NCBI GenBank assembly: GCA_947311115.1
Contig: CAMZKE010000007.1
Location: 1-62,621, forward strand
Direction: 5' to 3'
From: an uncultured Bacteroidales bacterium
GTDB taxonomy: Bacteria > Bacteroidota > Bacteroidia > Bacteroidales > JAFGXI01
DNA: 62,621 nt
In this document: positions 8,304 to 18,030 of the stretch, piece by piece
Position numbering within the stretch: position 1 is the first letter of the stretch
How the letters are laid out: each line of letters begins with the position of its first letter
Notes under the pieces: generated by a model
What the model was told of the DNA's origin: nothing
What the model saw: only the letters and a program-made list of their open reading frames with translations
Databases searched by the model: none
Program-made: the position numbers and the translations under genes

Positions 8304-10685
8304 TTATAATTTATATTTTTCTGGAATTTCAGGTGTTTCAACTTTTATTTTTTCGCCACCTGTTTCAATAATTTTAAATTCTACTCTACGATTAAATTTC
8401 CTACTTTCAGGGTTTAGATTTTTACTAATTTGATTAGCCATACCTTTGTAATCTGAAACAATTTGAGTTTCGTTTACACCTTTATTAAGTAAATATTGTT
8501 TTACAAAATTGGCTCTTTTTTTAGATAATATCAAATTATATTCTGCATCGCCCTGTGCATCGGTATAACCAATAAGTTTAATTTTAATATTTTTATTCTT
8601 AGATAAATAGGAAGCAACTATATTAAGATTGTTATTATATTCATTTGTTTCATATTTATCGAAGCCAAATAAAACATATTTTAGCACTAAAGAGCCACCA
8701 ACCGGTGTTACTCCTACAGGAATTTTATTATCACTAATTGGTGCATCAGAATTTTTAACTATAAAATTAACTATATTAGCACATTGCGGTACATCTTTTA
8801 TATCAAGTACATTAGTATTAGGTGCAATACTTTTAATTTTTTTAATTAACGCATTTTTTCTTGCATTATAACTCACATCACTACCATTAGAATTATCAGA
8901 AATAGCTACATAAAATTTAGGATGTTTTTTAACAAAGCTAGTTATTGAATCTATTCTTGTATTTATATTCTGCGTAATAGTATTACTTGATTTACCAAAC
9001 TCAGCAAAAAAAGTTTCTTTTTCTCCTGTAAATATTACAGGCTTTAAAACTATTGCTTTTTTAATTTTATTGTACGAATCATCGGTAGAAACATCTACTA
9101 TTTCGCTATAAGACAAATCGTTGTCTGCCTCAATATTTACCTTGTATTTTTTTCCGGATTTTAAGATAAACAAGAACTTACCAGTTGTTGCGTTTGGTGT
9201 GTACATACCAACTTCTTCGTCAGTATTTACATCTGTTACTGTTATAAAAACGCCTTCAGGAGCTTTGCCGTTACACATAAGAATTTGCCCTGAATAAACA
9301 GTAAGTGGCTTTTCCTTAACATCTTTTAATGAAATCATATATATATCAGATCCACCAAAACCATCTTTATTAAACGATGAGTAATATGCTCTTTGACCAT
9401 CAGGAGTTGGTACATAAAACACATCGTCGCCAGTAGTATTTATAGGGTAACCCATATTAATTGTTTCAGTCCATTTTCCATCTTCAAGGGTATTGAAGAA
9501 AATATCGTAACCGCCCATAGAACCTTTTCCTTTTGAGCTATAAAAAAGTGTTACACCATCAGCATGTATATACGGACTTTCTTCGTCGTACTCGGTATTA
9601 ATTTTAGGACCTAAGTTTTGAGCTAAGCCCCATTTACCATTAGGTAATTTTTTAGACATGTAAATATCTTTGCCACCATAGCCACCGGGCCTATCGCTTG
9701 TAAAATATAAAACATCTTGTTCAGGCGAAATAGATGCATGAGTTTCTTGATATTTTGAATTTATTACTTCCGATAATGGTTTCGGTTCTGTCCACTTCTC
9801 GTTTTCAAGTTTAGACTCGTATATATCACCATTATTACTTTTATCAGAATATAAATATAATGTTTGTCCATCTACAGATAAAGAAATTGTTGCCAAGTTC
9901 TGATTTTCGATATTAAACACAGGCATTCCTAAAGCCCAATTACCAAGTTTTTTTATGTTTGCACTTTTATTTTGTTCTACCTCTTCGGCTTTTGCCCAAT
10001 TATCATCTGTATTTTTACTTTGATATACATTTTCATAATATTGTCCGTCAGCATGTTCTTGCGTATTTCCTTTTATTTTCCTTTTAGATGTGAATAACAA
10101 AACACTTTCATCGGCAGAAATTACAGGGCTATGTTCGTCGTATTTCGAATTTATATTCTCTCCCAAATTGCTTATCCCCATTTTAATAGGATATTCTATT
10201 AACCTAAGACCTGTATTACATTCATCAATCCGTTTATCTACTTTTTTAATTAGCTCTTTATCTTGCTTTGTTAAATACGATTTAAATTTATTATAATTAA
10301 AAATTGCTTGTTCAAAATTATAATTATAATGTAATGCCTCACCTAAATAATAATAAGCATCGATTGGAGCTTTTGTTTCTTTAGAATCTTCGTATTTATA
10401 ATCTTCAGAAACATTTTTTATTGATTTTTCTAAAAATTTTAAGGATTTAGATTTATCAAATTTATCATTCAAATAACAAAAACCAATCTTAAAATTTAAG
10501 TTAGCATTATCTTCTCGCCCTACCAATAATTGTTTATATAAATCAATTGCTTCAATGTAACTTTCGTTGGCGAGTAGTTGCTCTGCCTCAAAAAACACAT
10601 TCTTATACTTAAATTGCGATAATGTATCTTGCCCTTTGACACCCATCATTATCGCTAATAGAAATAACATAATTACTATACGCAT
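8304..10685 (-). CDS. Second PorE-like TPR/PD40/OmpA protein with an extra degenerate OmpA-like segment
   Basis: Protein of 793 aa (800 if the ATG at 10706 is used; the ATG at 10685 directly precedes the signal peptide IVIMLFLLAIMMG and is preferred). Residue numbers here follow the 800-aa form. TPR-like helices span about 30-160. PD40 propeller repeats span about 185-450 (HASISPEQDVLYFTSDRPGG; 'YIHADGVTLFYSSKGKG'). A CRD-like domain spans about 465-550. A segment at about 558-645 looks like an OmpA domain that has lost key residues. A canonical OmpA domain lies at about 668-785 (LIGYTDAQGDAEYNLILSKK). It is paralogous to the gene downstream, 3 bp away and surely co-transcribed. It is probably a periplasmic, peptidoglycan-bound scaffold; a T9SS or gliding role is inference. 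Confidence 0.78.
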   Translation of the reverse strand: MRIVIMLFLLAIMMGVKGQDTLSQFKYKNVFFEAEQLLANESYIEAIDLYKQLLVGREDNANLNFKIGFCYLNDKFDKSKSLKFLEKSIKNVSEDYKYEDSKETKAPIDAYYYLGEALHYNYNFEQAIFNYNKFKSYLTKQDKELIKKVDKRIDECNTGLRLIEYPIKMGISNLGENINSKYDEHSPVISADESVLLFTSKRKIKGNTQEHADGQYYENVYQSKNTDDNWAKAEEVEQNKSANIKKLGNWALGMPVFNIENQNLATISLSVDGQTLYLYSDKSNNGDIYESKLENEKWTEPKPLSEVINSKYQETHASISPEQDVLYFTSDRPGGYGGKDIYMSKKLPNGKWGLAQNLGPKINTEYDEESPYIHADGVTLFYSSKGKGSMGGYDIFFNTLEDGKWTETINMGYPINTTGDDVFYVPTPDGQRAYYSSFNKDGFGGSDIYMISLKDVKEKPLTVYSGQILMCNGKAPEGVFITVTDVNTDEEVGMYTPNATTGKFLFILKSGKKYKVNIEADNDLSYSEIVDVSTDDSYNKIKKAIVLKPVIFTGEKETFFAEFGKSSNTITQNINTRIDSITSFVKKHPKFYVAISDNSNGSDVSYNARKNALIKKIKSIAPNTNVLDIKDVPQCANIVNFIVKNSDAPISDNKIPVGVTPVGGSLVLKYVLFGFDKYETNEYNNNLNIVASYLSKNKNIKIKLIGYTDAQGDAEYNLILSKKRANFVKQYLLNKGVNETQIVSDYKGMANQISKNLNPESRKFNRRVEFKIIETGGEKIKVETPEIPEKYKL

Positions 10686-10798
10686 GCTGTTCGTTTTTCC
10701 AATCAATTTTATACTATCTTAACTTGCTATTAATGAACCTGCAATATATAAAATATCTGATAAAAAATTTTAATATTCCCACTAAAAAAAAAATTAAT

Positions 10799-13537
10799 TT
10801 ATTTTTTAATAAATTTTATATGTTTTTTCATTCCATTTGATTTTACCCCAAGAATATAAATACCTGATTTTAAGAATGATACATCAATAGCTTTATCTTC
10901 ATTAATAAAGTTTTTATTTTCATAAACTTTCGCACCTGTAACAGAATATATATTTAAAGAAAATTTTGAATTTTTGTCAGAATAATTAATGTATAGTTTA
11001 GAGTTAACAGGATTTGGATAAACATTAAGTTTATTGCTGTTATAAAGCTCATCAACAAATATAGTACTACCAAACAAGCTATCATACAATTGTTTTGCTT
11101 GTTCAGAGCTATTAATTATTTCTTGTAAAGATTTTGAAGTATGAATTGCATAAGACACAATAAGTGTATCATTCGGATTTATTGAATATGGACCACAACT
11201 TAACATACTACAAACATCGTTCCCCTGCCCTATTCCTGCTATTTCCTTACTTGAAGTTAAAGCTTGGTATTTTTCTTGGTCAGAAAAGCCATTAGTTATA
11301 TCAATTCCACCCTCTCCTCCGGGAATATTGTCAAACGAATAGTTATTACACTCATTATCAGATAATAGCTGAAAGCCTGAATACAAACCATTTGGTTTTG
11401 TGGAAAATGTATAAGACAATTTATTTTCATCATTAAAATTTGCACTATTTAAATTATAATTATCAATATCCCAATCGGAAAACAAACCGAAATAAAAATT
11501 TGTTAAAGCACTGTCTGCCTTATTAACTATATAGTAATTAACGATAATAAAATCGTTATAGTCAGGTTTTTTCCAAGCATAAGTTTTCTGTTCAATTTCA
11601 ATATTATATTTCGATAAATTTTTATTCCTATATTTACTAATTACCTCTTGGTCTGCAAGTTTGTTTATTGTATTGTATTTGGCTTTATCTTCTCCTTCAA
11701 ATAAACTATTTCCACGAACACAATCCTGAATAGCAGTATCACTTACACCTGTTACAATCCCAAAATCTTGCGTTAAATTATCGCTATCAATATATTTAAA
11801 TCCAATACCCTCACTTGACGATTCAAAAGCAAATTTACCGGCATTTGTTATTGTAGTTTTTATATTATTAGTATCAATATTTAAGTACGATTTATTTAAT
11901 TTAACTTTAATTATCTGAAAATCTGAATAATTATTATCAGAAAAATTAATTTTAAAATAAATCGTTTCATCAACAGGTATTGTTGGCAAAACACGTACTA
12001 TAAAAGCATCATTAATATTATTCACAGTGTCTTGCTCATTAATATTTCCTGCATTAAAAGTTGCATCAATAATATTAACATATTCCGATTCGGTAGTTAA
12101 TAATACATTCAAATTTGTTGTTGGTTTTAAATAATTCACAAAATTGCCTGTAATAAATAATGTGTCAAGCGTTGGACATAAATTAAAGTTTATATTTTTA
12201 TATCTTACCGAAGGGGTAAATTCTTGAGTTAATGCTTCATACAAATTAATTCGCCCCTTCCCCATTAATCCTGCATAAGGTTCATTTCCAGAAACTGTAT
12301 CAATATTATCGGTACTCATTCTAATAACCTCGCCAATTTGAATAGCCGACAAGGTATCGTAATGAGCTTTTACTATTGCGGCACACCCTGCTGCAAGCGG
12401 TGAAGCAAATGAAGTTCCCCACCCATTTATATATCCGTTATTTGGTGCTGTCATATACACATCTTCACCCGGAGCAATTACATCAATATATGCACCATAA
12501 TTTGAGTTATCCCATTTATTGTCGTTTACATTTGAACCTGCAACACTAAAAACATTATCGTACGATGCAGGGTAAAAATCTAAATCCAACCCATTATTTC
12601 CGGCAGCAGCCACTACTAAAGCATTTCTATTATATGTAGCATAGTTTACGATGTCTTGACCATAATTTGAATAAGTTGTACCTCCCCATGAGCAATTAAT
12701 TATATTGCAAGCATGATCAGCTGCATAAACTATACCTTCGTAACCATGCGTAATTGACGCACCACTAGAGGCAGATACTTTTATTGGCATAAGTTTTGTT
12801 TTAAATCCAACACCGGAAATTCCAATTCCATTATCGGCTACAGCCGATGCACAACCACTAACATATACCCCATGTGCATTTGCTGCCAATGGATTTTCGT
12901 CCCATTGGGGATTATTATCATTACTAGCTAAATCCCAACCCCAGAAATTATCGACGTAGCCATCATTATCATTATCAATACCATCTATAGGATCGTTTAA
13001 GTTTTTGTAAATATTACCAAACAAATCGTTATGATTAATATCAATACCTGTATCAGTTATTCCAATTATTATCGAAGTATCACCTTTTTCAATATCCCAA
13101 GCATCATATACTTTCATATTATTTAAATAATATTGATTAGCTTGATTTGGGTCGTTTGGAGTGTATAGTAACGAATCGTTATATTTAATTTCTGCATACT
13201 CTACTATTCCACTTTTTTGCAATTCATAAATAAAACTTTTTACTTTTTCATGATTAATTTTCACAGAGTATATTAAACTTAAATCGACAAAATTTTTATT
13301 TAATTTATTTCTAACAATTGGCTTTTTATTAGCAAAAATCTTTTTAGGATGTAAGCTTTCTAAAGTTGTTTTTAGATACTTATTTTTAAAACTATTCTTT
13401 AATATCGCATCTCTGTATTTTTCTTTTAGCTTAAAAATTATCTTTTTATCTAAGTTATTATTATATTTGTATATATTTTGACTATTTATAACATTTACAG
13501 ACATTATAATTAGTAATAGAATTTTTAGAAATTTCAT
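10799..13537 (-). CDS. T9SS-exported subtilisin-like serine protease (S8 family)
   Basis: Protein of 912 aa. Residues 1-19 are a signal peptide; about 30-125 is an inhibitor-like prodomain. The S8 catalytic domain (about 135-435) shows all catalytic residues: Asp162 in GITDTGIDINHND, His222 in ANAHGVYVSG, oxyanion Asn314 in AAAGNNG and Ser376 in GWGTSFASPLAAG. A calcium-binding-like DGIDNDNDGYVDNF stretch follows the Asp motif, as in many Bacteroidota S8 enzymes. Several hundred beta-rich residues follow, then a T9SS type A tail (NVYPNPVNSKLYINY ... GIYILGVKSNG). It should be a secreted or surface protease. A CAAATTTA (-7 element read on the minus strand) at 13566-13573 may be its promoter; the divergent LytTR gene starts about 100 bp away. 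Confidence 0.92.
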   Translation of the reverse strand: MKFLKILLLIIMSVNVINSQNIYKYNNNLDKKIIFKLKEKYRDAILKNSFKNKYLKTTLESLHPKKIFANKKPIVRNKLNKNFVDLSLIYSVKINHEKVKSFIYELQKSGIVEYAEIKYNDSLLYTPNDPNQANQYYLNNMKVYDAWDIEKGDTSIIIGITDTGIDINHNDLFGNIYKNLNDPIDGIDNDNDGYVDNFWGWDLASNDNNPQWDENPLAANAHGVYVSGCASAVADNGIGISGVGFKTKLMPIKVSASSGASITHGYEGIVYAADHACNIINCSWGGTTYSNYGQDIVNYATYNRNALVVAAAGNNGLDLDFYPASYDNVFSVAGSNVNDNKWDNSNYGAYIDVIAPGEDVYMTAPNNGYINGWGTSFASPLAAGCAAIVKAHYDTLSAIQIGEVIRMSTDNIDTVSGNEPYAGLMGKGRINLYEALTQEFTPSVRYKNINFNLCPTLDTLFITGNFVNYLKPTTNLNVLLTTESEYVNIIDATFNAGNINEQDTVNNINDAFIVRVLPTIPVDETIYFKINFSDNNYSDFQIIKVKLNKSYLNIDTNNIKTTITNAGKFAFESSSEGIGFKYIDSDNLTQDFGIVTGVSDTAIQDCVRGNSLFEGEDKAKYNTINKLADQEVISKYRNKNLSKYNIEIEQKTYAWKKPDYNDFIIVNYYIVNKADSALTNFYFGLFSDWDIDNYNLNSANFNDENKLSYTFSTKPNGLYSGFQLLSDNECNNYSFDNIPGGEGGIDITNGFSDQEKYQALTSSKEIAGIGQGNDVCSMLSCGPYSINPNDTLIVSYAIHTSKSLQEIINSSEQAKQLYDSLFGSTIFVDELYNSNKLNVYPNPVNSKLYINYSDKNSKFSLNIYSVTGAKVYENKNFINEDKAIDVSFLKSGIYILGVKSNGMKKHIKFIKK

Positions 13538-13640
13538 GATTAATAGTATTTTTAAAACTTTATTGCAAATTTAACGTATTTAATTTACACTTATAAAATT
13601 AGTTGAATATTTATAAAAACAAAATTAAAATTATAGCTAT

Positions 13641-14372
13641 ATGAATTGTATTATTATAGAAGACGATAAATTATCGAGAAAAGTTGTTGAAGAGTTTATA
13701 TATAGGACAGAAGCCACAGAACTTGTTGCTTCTTTTGAAAATGCAGTTGACGCGTTAAATTCTATAAAATTAAACGGTGCTGATATTGATTTAGTATTTT
13801 TAGATATTGAAATGCCCGAAATGTCTGGTATTGAATTCCTTAAAACTTTTGACAAACACCCTCAGGTAATTATAATATCAGGTAAAGAAAAATATGCTTT
13901 AGAAGCATTTGAATACGATGTTACTGATTATTTATTAAAGCCAATAACTTACGCTCGTTTTTTTAAAGCTGTTACAAAAGCTCAAGCAAGACACAACGAA
14001 AAACAAAATATTACAAAAGCTAGTTTCGATGAAAGTAGTGACCAAATATTTATTAAAAGAAGTTCAACTTTAGTTAGACTAAATTATTCTGATATTTTGT
14101 TTGTAGAAGCTTTAGAAAACTATGTTATTGTTACTACTTACTCCGAAAAATATACAATTCATTTTACAATGAAAGCTATTGCCAGCAAATTACCTGCAAA
14201 TATTTACAAAAGAGTACACCGTTCGTACATTGTAAATATTAACAAAATTAAAGGTATTGAAGATAATGCTGTAATTATTAATTTAGAAGAAGGAACAAAG
14301 GTTATACCTATTGGAAAATCCTACAAAGAAAAATTAATGAATGAAATTAATTTAATTACTAAAAATAATTAA
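13641..14372 (+). CDS. LytTR-family response regulator
   Basis: Two-domain DNA-binding response regulator of 243 aa. The receiver domain (residues 1-120) has acidic residues D8/D9 (IIEDDK), the phosphoacceptor Asp55 in VFLDIEMPEMSG, a conserved Ser/Lys pair (IISGKEKYALEAF) and DYLLKPITYARF. The LytTR DNA-binding domain (about 140-240) shows IFIKRSSTLVRL, ILFVEALENYVIV and FKRVHRSYIVNINKI-like strands (here 'YKRVHRSYIVNINKIKGIE'). No sensor kinase is adjacent, so its LytS-type histidine kinase partner must be elsewhere. It is divergent from the S8 protease, which could be a target, but nothing in the sequence proves that. Confidence 0.9.
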   Translation: MNCIIIEDDKLSRKVVEEFIYRTEATELVASFENAVDALNSIKLNGADIDLVFLDIEMPEMSGIEFLKTFDKHPQVIIISGKEKYALEAFEYDVTDYLLKPITYARFFKAVTKAQARHNEKQNITKASFDESSDQIFIKRSSTLVRLNYSDILFVEALENYVIVTTYSEKYTIHFTMKAIASKLPANIYKRVHRSYIVNINKIKGIEDNAVIINLEEGTKVIPIGKSYKEKLMNEINLITKNN

Positions 14373-14393
14373 TTCTATATATAAATACAGATT

Positions 14394-14425
14394 AAGGCTT
14401 TCATTTTTTGAAAGCCTTTTTTTAT
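14394..14425 (+). terminator. Terminator after the LytTR regulator
   Basis: AAGGCTTTCA and TGAAAGCCTT pair perfectly (10 bp) around a run of five T, followed by a T-rich run. The hairpin lies 21 bases after the stop codon. Confidence 0.85.
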
Positions 14426-14448
14426 TTACTTTTGCAAAAAAATAAATT

Positions 14449-15633
14449 ATGCTTACTGAACGACAATTATTTTACAATCACGTTGCACAAACATCTGACG
14501 AACCTATTGCTCTTGAAATTAAAACTGCAGAAGGTATTTATTTAATTGATAAGGATAATAAAAAATATATTGATTTAATTGCCGGCGTTTCTGTTAGCAA
14601 CTTAGGACATAGAAATAAAAATGTTGTTGAAGCCGTAAAAACCCAAGTTGATAAATATATGCATCTTATGGTTTATGGCGAGTATATTCAATCGCCACAA
14701 GTTGAGTACGCAAAACTACTTACCGAACAGCTTCCTGAACATTTTGATAATGTATATTTTACAAACTCAGGTAGTGAAGCTAACGAAGGAGCTTTAAAAT
14801 TAGCAAAACGATATACCGGAAGAAGCGAAATAATATCGTTTGTAAACGCATATCACGGAAGTACGCATGGATGTTTAAGCATTTTAGGTAACGAATATTT
14901 TAAACAAGCTTTTCGTCCACTTCTACCTGGTGTTAGTTTTATAAACTTTAATAACGAAGATGAACTTAGACAAATTACCACAAAAACAGCTTGTGTAATT
15001 GTTGAACCAGTGCAAGCAGAAGCAGGAATTATAATACCAAAAGATAATTACTTGCAAAAAATACGTAAACGTTGCGACGAAACAGGAACTCTCTTAATTT
15101 TTGACGAAATACAAACAGGATTTGGACGTACCGGTAATTTATTTGCTTTTGAAACATACAATATTAAGCCCGATATTTTTACTATTGCAAAAGGTATGGG
15201 TGGAGGTATGCCTATTGGAGCATTTGTTGCAAATAAAAAAATAATGTCTGTTTTTAAAGACAACCCCATACTTGGACACATAACAACTTTTGGCGGCCAC
15301 CCGGTATCGGCAGCAGCTGCACTTGCTACACTAAAAACCCTACTTAACGAAAATATTATTAATGATGTAAATAAAAAAGGTGAATTATTTAGAGAACTTC
15401 TTACTCATAAAAAAATAAAATCGATTAGAGGGGTTGGATTATTTCTTGCAGTTGAACTTGATAGCTACAAACAAATACGACAACTCCTAGATGAAACTAT
15501 TAAAGCAGGACTTGTTTTCGATTGGTTCATTTTTAATGATAATCATTTTAGAATTGCTCCACCTCTTATTATTACTGATGAAGAGATAAAACTTTCTTGT
15601 AAAATTATTACAGATTGTTTGGATAAAGTTTAA
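14449..15633 (+). CDS. Class III PLP aminotransferase (acetylornithine/4-aminobutyrate type)
   Basis: Aminotransferase of 394 aa that uses pyridoxal phosphate. Family motifs: FTNSGSEANEGALKLAK (phosphate-binding), AYHGSTHGCLS, FDEIQTGFGRTGNLFA, the PLP lysine Lys248 in FTIAKGMGGGMPIGAF and TFGGHPVSAAAAL. It resembles acetylornithine or 4-aminobutyrate/ornithine aminotransferases, but with no arginine-biosynthesis neighbours the substrate cannot be fixed. A -7 element TACTTTTG (14427-14434) lies just upstream, overlapping the T-run of the preceding terminator. The next gene begins 15 bp after its stop. Confidence 0.85.
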   Translation: MLTERQLFYNHVAQTSDEPIALEIKTAEGIYLIDKDNKKYIDLIAGVSVSNLGHRNKNVVEAVKTQVDKYMHLMVYGEYIQSPQVEYAKLLTEQLPEHFDNVYFTNSGSEANEGALKLAKRYTGRSEIISFVNAYHGSTHGCLSILGNEYFKQAFRPLLPGVSFINFNNEDELRQITTKTACVIVEPVQAEAGIIIPKDNYLQKIRKRCDETGTLLIFDEIQTGFGRTGNLFAFETYNIKPDIFTIAKGMGGGMPIGAFVANKKIMSVFKDNPILGHITTFGGHPVSAAAALATLKTLLNENIINDVNKKGELFRELLTHKKIKSIRGVGLFLAVELDSYKQIRQLLDETIKAGLVFDWFIFNDNHFRIAPPLIITDEEIKLSCKIITDCLDKV

Positions 15634-15648
15634 GTATCTTTGTAAAAA

Positions 15649-16656
15649 ATGGCAAAACTTAAAAAAAATATTAGCAATTTATTAAAAAATAAACCTGAGC
15701 TGAATTTTATTATTCAAGTTTTATCTGATAAAGAAATAGATTTATCTTTAATTGAAAAATTCGATAATAATGAGTTTATCCGCCAAATAAAGCACCATAG
15801 ATTAGATAGCATTTTTTATAAAGCTATAAAAGAGCAGAATATTAATTTACCAACAGAATTACAACAAAAATTAGAGCAAATAAACAAACAAAACAAAATG
15901 CGAATGATGAAACTAACTGCAGAGTTAATTCGCATTCATAAACTTTTTACTGAAAATGGTATTGATTATATTAGCCTTAAAGGTCCTGCGCTTTCGCAAC
16001 AAATTTATGGCGATTATACTATTAGAAGCTCTCGCGATTTAGATATTTTGGTTAGGGTGGAGGATTTGGATAAGGTGAATAAGGTTTTAAATAGCATTGA
16101 TTTTAAAACTAATACTAAAAATACTAAATTATGCAGATATGCGGATAAAGATATTATATACTACAATCCTAAAAATAAAATATTATTAGAAATTCATCAT
16201 CGATTTTTTATAAACAAATATTTACTAACTTATAACAAGCAATTTATTATAAATAAAGAATATTCAATAATTAATAATGAAAAAATACCTATACTTAAAA
16301 ATTATGTGAATTTTTTATACTTATCTACACATTCTGCTACACATAATTGGGCAAGGATTGTTTGGACATTAGATATTATGGAATATATAAAGAATTTATC
16401 TGATAATGAGATTTTAGAATCTAAAAAATTAGCGTTGAAAAATGGGTTGAATACTATTTTCTATCAAGCAATAAAAATGGATTTTGTAAATTTTCTAATA
16501 ATAACAAACGAAGAGCAATATGTTTTATTAAAAAAAATTTTATTTAGATTATCACTTAATAATTTACAACAATATAAATTCCAAGAGATAATATGCAGAT
16601 TGTTAACACCTTATAGGGTGATAAAGAAAAATGATACAGATAAATTATTTAAGTAA
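15649..16656 (+). CDS. Nucleotidyltransferase-family protein (NTP_transf_5-like)
   Basis: Protein of 335 aa in the nucleotidyltransferase-fold family often found in polysaccharide regions (PF14907-like). The core signature is at about residues 98-140: YISLKGPALSQQIYGDY, followed by SSRDLDILVR, which supplies the two metal-binding acidic residues (DLD) of the nucleotidyltransferase fold. The rest is helical and lysine-rich. The biochemical activity of the family is not settled. TATCTTTG at 15635-15642 is a -7-like box very close to the ATG, so a short-leader transcript is possible. Its 3' end overlaps the convergent glycosyltransferase by 12 bases. Confidence 0.75.
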   Translation: MAKLKKNISNLLKNKPELNFIIQVLSDKEIDLSLIEKFDNNEFIRQIKHHRLDSIFYKAIKEQNINLPTELQQKLEQINKQNKMRMMKLTAELIRIHKLFTENGIDYISLKGPALSQQIYGDYTIRSSRDLDILVRVEDLDKVNKVLNSIDFKTNTKNTKLCRYADKDIIYYNPKNKILLEIHHRFFINKYLLTYNKQFIINKEYSIINNEKIPILKNYVNFLYLSTHSATHNWARIVWTLDIMEYIKNLSDNEILESKKLALKNGLNTIFYQAIKMDFVNFLIITNEEQYVLLKKILFRLSLNNLQQYKFQEIICRLLTPYRVIKKNDTDKLFK

Positions 16657-17748
16657 ACTGTCACAGTAAGCAATGTACTTATCAGAAACAATATCCCAAG
16701 TAAAATTTTGTTTTACTCTAACATAATTTAATTCCTGAATTTTTTTGTAATCTGAATAATTAGATAAAATATCTTCTAATTTATTTTTTAAAGAAAGTTC
16801 GCTATTTAGTTCAAAAAAAGAACCATCGGAACCAAGTGCTTCTTTATGTGCAGGAATATCAGAAGCTAGGCATACTTTGCTATAACTCATTGCCTCTAAC
16901 AAAGTTATAGGTAAACCTTCTAATTCTGAAGGTGTACAAAATATAGTACAACTATTTATCAGGTTTTCTTTTTCTTCGCCTAAAACTTTTCCTGTTAATA
17001 TTATTCTGTTATTTTTTGATGATAAATTATGTAAATATTCAATATAGTTTTTAGAATATTTATCATAGCCGGCAATTACAAGTTTAACATCAGTATTTTC
17101 TAATTTTTCAAATGCTTTGATTAATAAATCCGGTCGTTTTTCTTCCACTAAACGACCTAAAAATAAAATGTATTTAGTCCCCAACAAGTTATATTTTTTT
17201 AAAACATCGGTATTTACATCTATATTTTTAATATTTGCTCCCGAGAAAATTGTTTTACAGTTTTTATTATATTCCTTTTGTATGTAATTGCTTTGCTCCT
17301 GCGAAACAGCAGTAATATTTTTATTTATTTTTATCACAAATTTCTCTAAAACCTTAATAATAAACCTTGATTTCTTTGACCATTTTTGCCTTTGCCATTC
17401 AAGTCCATGCATTTGAAAGATTACATTTTTCCTAAACAAAATAGGAATAAATGAAAATAATCCTGCAGCCATAGCATTATAATGAATTAAGTCAATGTTT
17501 TTTTGATAAAAAACAACATTAAAAGAAGCTTTAAATCCCAATAATATTTTATTCAAATATTTATTATTAATAGACTTATAACTTATTATTTCGACACCTT
17601 TAAACTTTTGTGTTTTATGCTCATCACCTTCGGTATACAAAATTATTTTATGTCCTTTTTCAACTAATATTGGACATAAATTAGCCATATAATTTTCTAT
17701 ACCTCCAATTTCTGAAATATTTCTTGATGCAATAAAGGCTATTTTCAA
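16645..17748 (-). CDS. GT4-family glycosyltransferase
   Basis: GT-B fold glycosyltransferase of 367 aa (375 if the upstream TTG at 17772 is used). There is no suitable ATG; the TTG at 17748 gives the family-like start KIAFIASRNISEIGGIENY, with the usual glycine-rich acceptor loop. The C-terminal half shows ILFLGRLVEEKRPDLLI, 'LVIAGYDKYS' and the nucleotide-sugar motif EGLPITLLEAMSYSKVCLAS (EX7E). It probably adds a sugar during surface polysaccharide or glycan assembly; donor and acceptor are unknown. It faces galE and rfbB across a region with gene debris, so it may be the remaining part of a larger glycan locus. Confidence 0.85.
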   Translation of the reverse strand: MKIAFIASRNISEIGGIENYMANLCPILVEKGHKIILYTEGDEHKTQKFKGVEIISYKSINNKYLNKILLGFKASFNVVFYQKNIDLIHYNAMAAGLFSFIPILFRKNVIFQMHGLEWQRQKWSKKSRFIIKVLEKFVIKINKNITAVSQEQSNYIQKEYNKNCKTIFSGANIKNIDVNTDVLKKYNLLGTKYILFLGRLVEEKRPDLLIKAFEKLENTDVKLVIAGYDKYSKNYIEYLHNLSSKNNRIILTGKVLGEEKENLINSCTIFCTPSELEGLPITLLEAMSYSKVCLASDIPAHKEALGSDGSFFELNSELSLKNKLEDILSNYSDYKKIQELNYVRVKQNFTWDIVSDKYIAYCDSLLK

Positions 17749-17795
17749 TTTTATAGAAATAAATTTATACAATAATATAACATATATTATTAAGT

Positions 17796-17837
17796 AACAA
17801 ACATGTTAGTAACAAGAGTGTTACCAATATGTTTGTT
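17796..17837. repeat. Inverted repeat upstream of the glycosyltransferase
   Basis: AACAAACATGTTAGTAACA (17796-17814) pairs with TGTTACCAATATGTTTGTT (17819-17837) at 17 of 19 positions, with loop AGAG. It lies 24-65 bases before the first possible start codon of the glycosyltransferase. It has no T-run, so it is more likely an operator, leader hairpin or small mobile-repeat relic than a terminator. Confidence 0.6.
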
Positions 17838-17894
17838 TAGTATATAATAAATTGAATATTAAAATGATACATGCGTAAAAAACTGATTATTTCT

Positions 17895-18030
17895 CTAAAA
17901 CAAATCAACAAATTTAATAATTCGTTCAGTTGCTTCTCCGTCCCAAAGTGGTGCGATTATAGTTTTTTTATATGTTCCGTTTTCTATGGCATAAATCTCT
18001 GTTTTTATTTTATCTAACCCAAACAGAATG
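17895..18030 (-). pseudogene. 3' remnant of a UDP-GlcNAc 2-epimerase-like gene
   Basis: Read on the minus strand, this piece encodes TEIYAIENGTYKKTIIAPLW, then DGEATERIIKFVDLF and a stop. The PLWDG-A-ERI ending is characteristic of non-hydrolysing UDP-N-acetylglucosamine 2-epimerases (WecB family). Nothing of the remaining 300 or so residues is present: homology stops where the REP-like element begins. It is therefore a truncated relic, in the same orientation as the glycosyltransferase. Confidence 0.6.
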
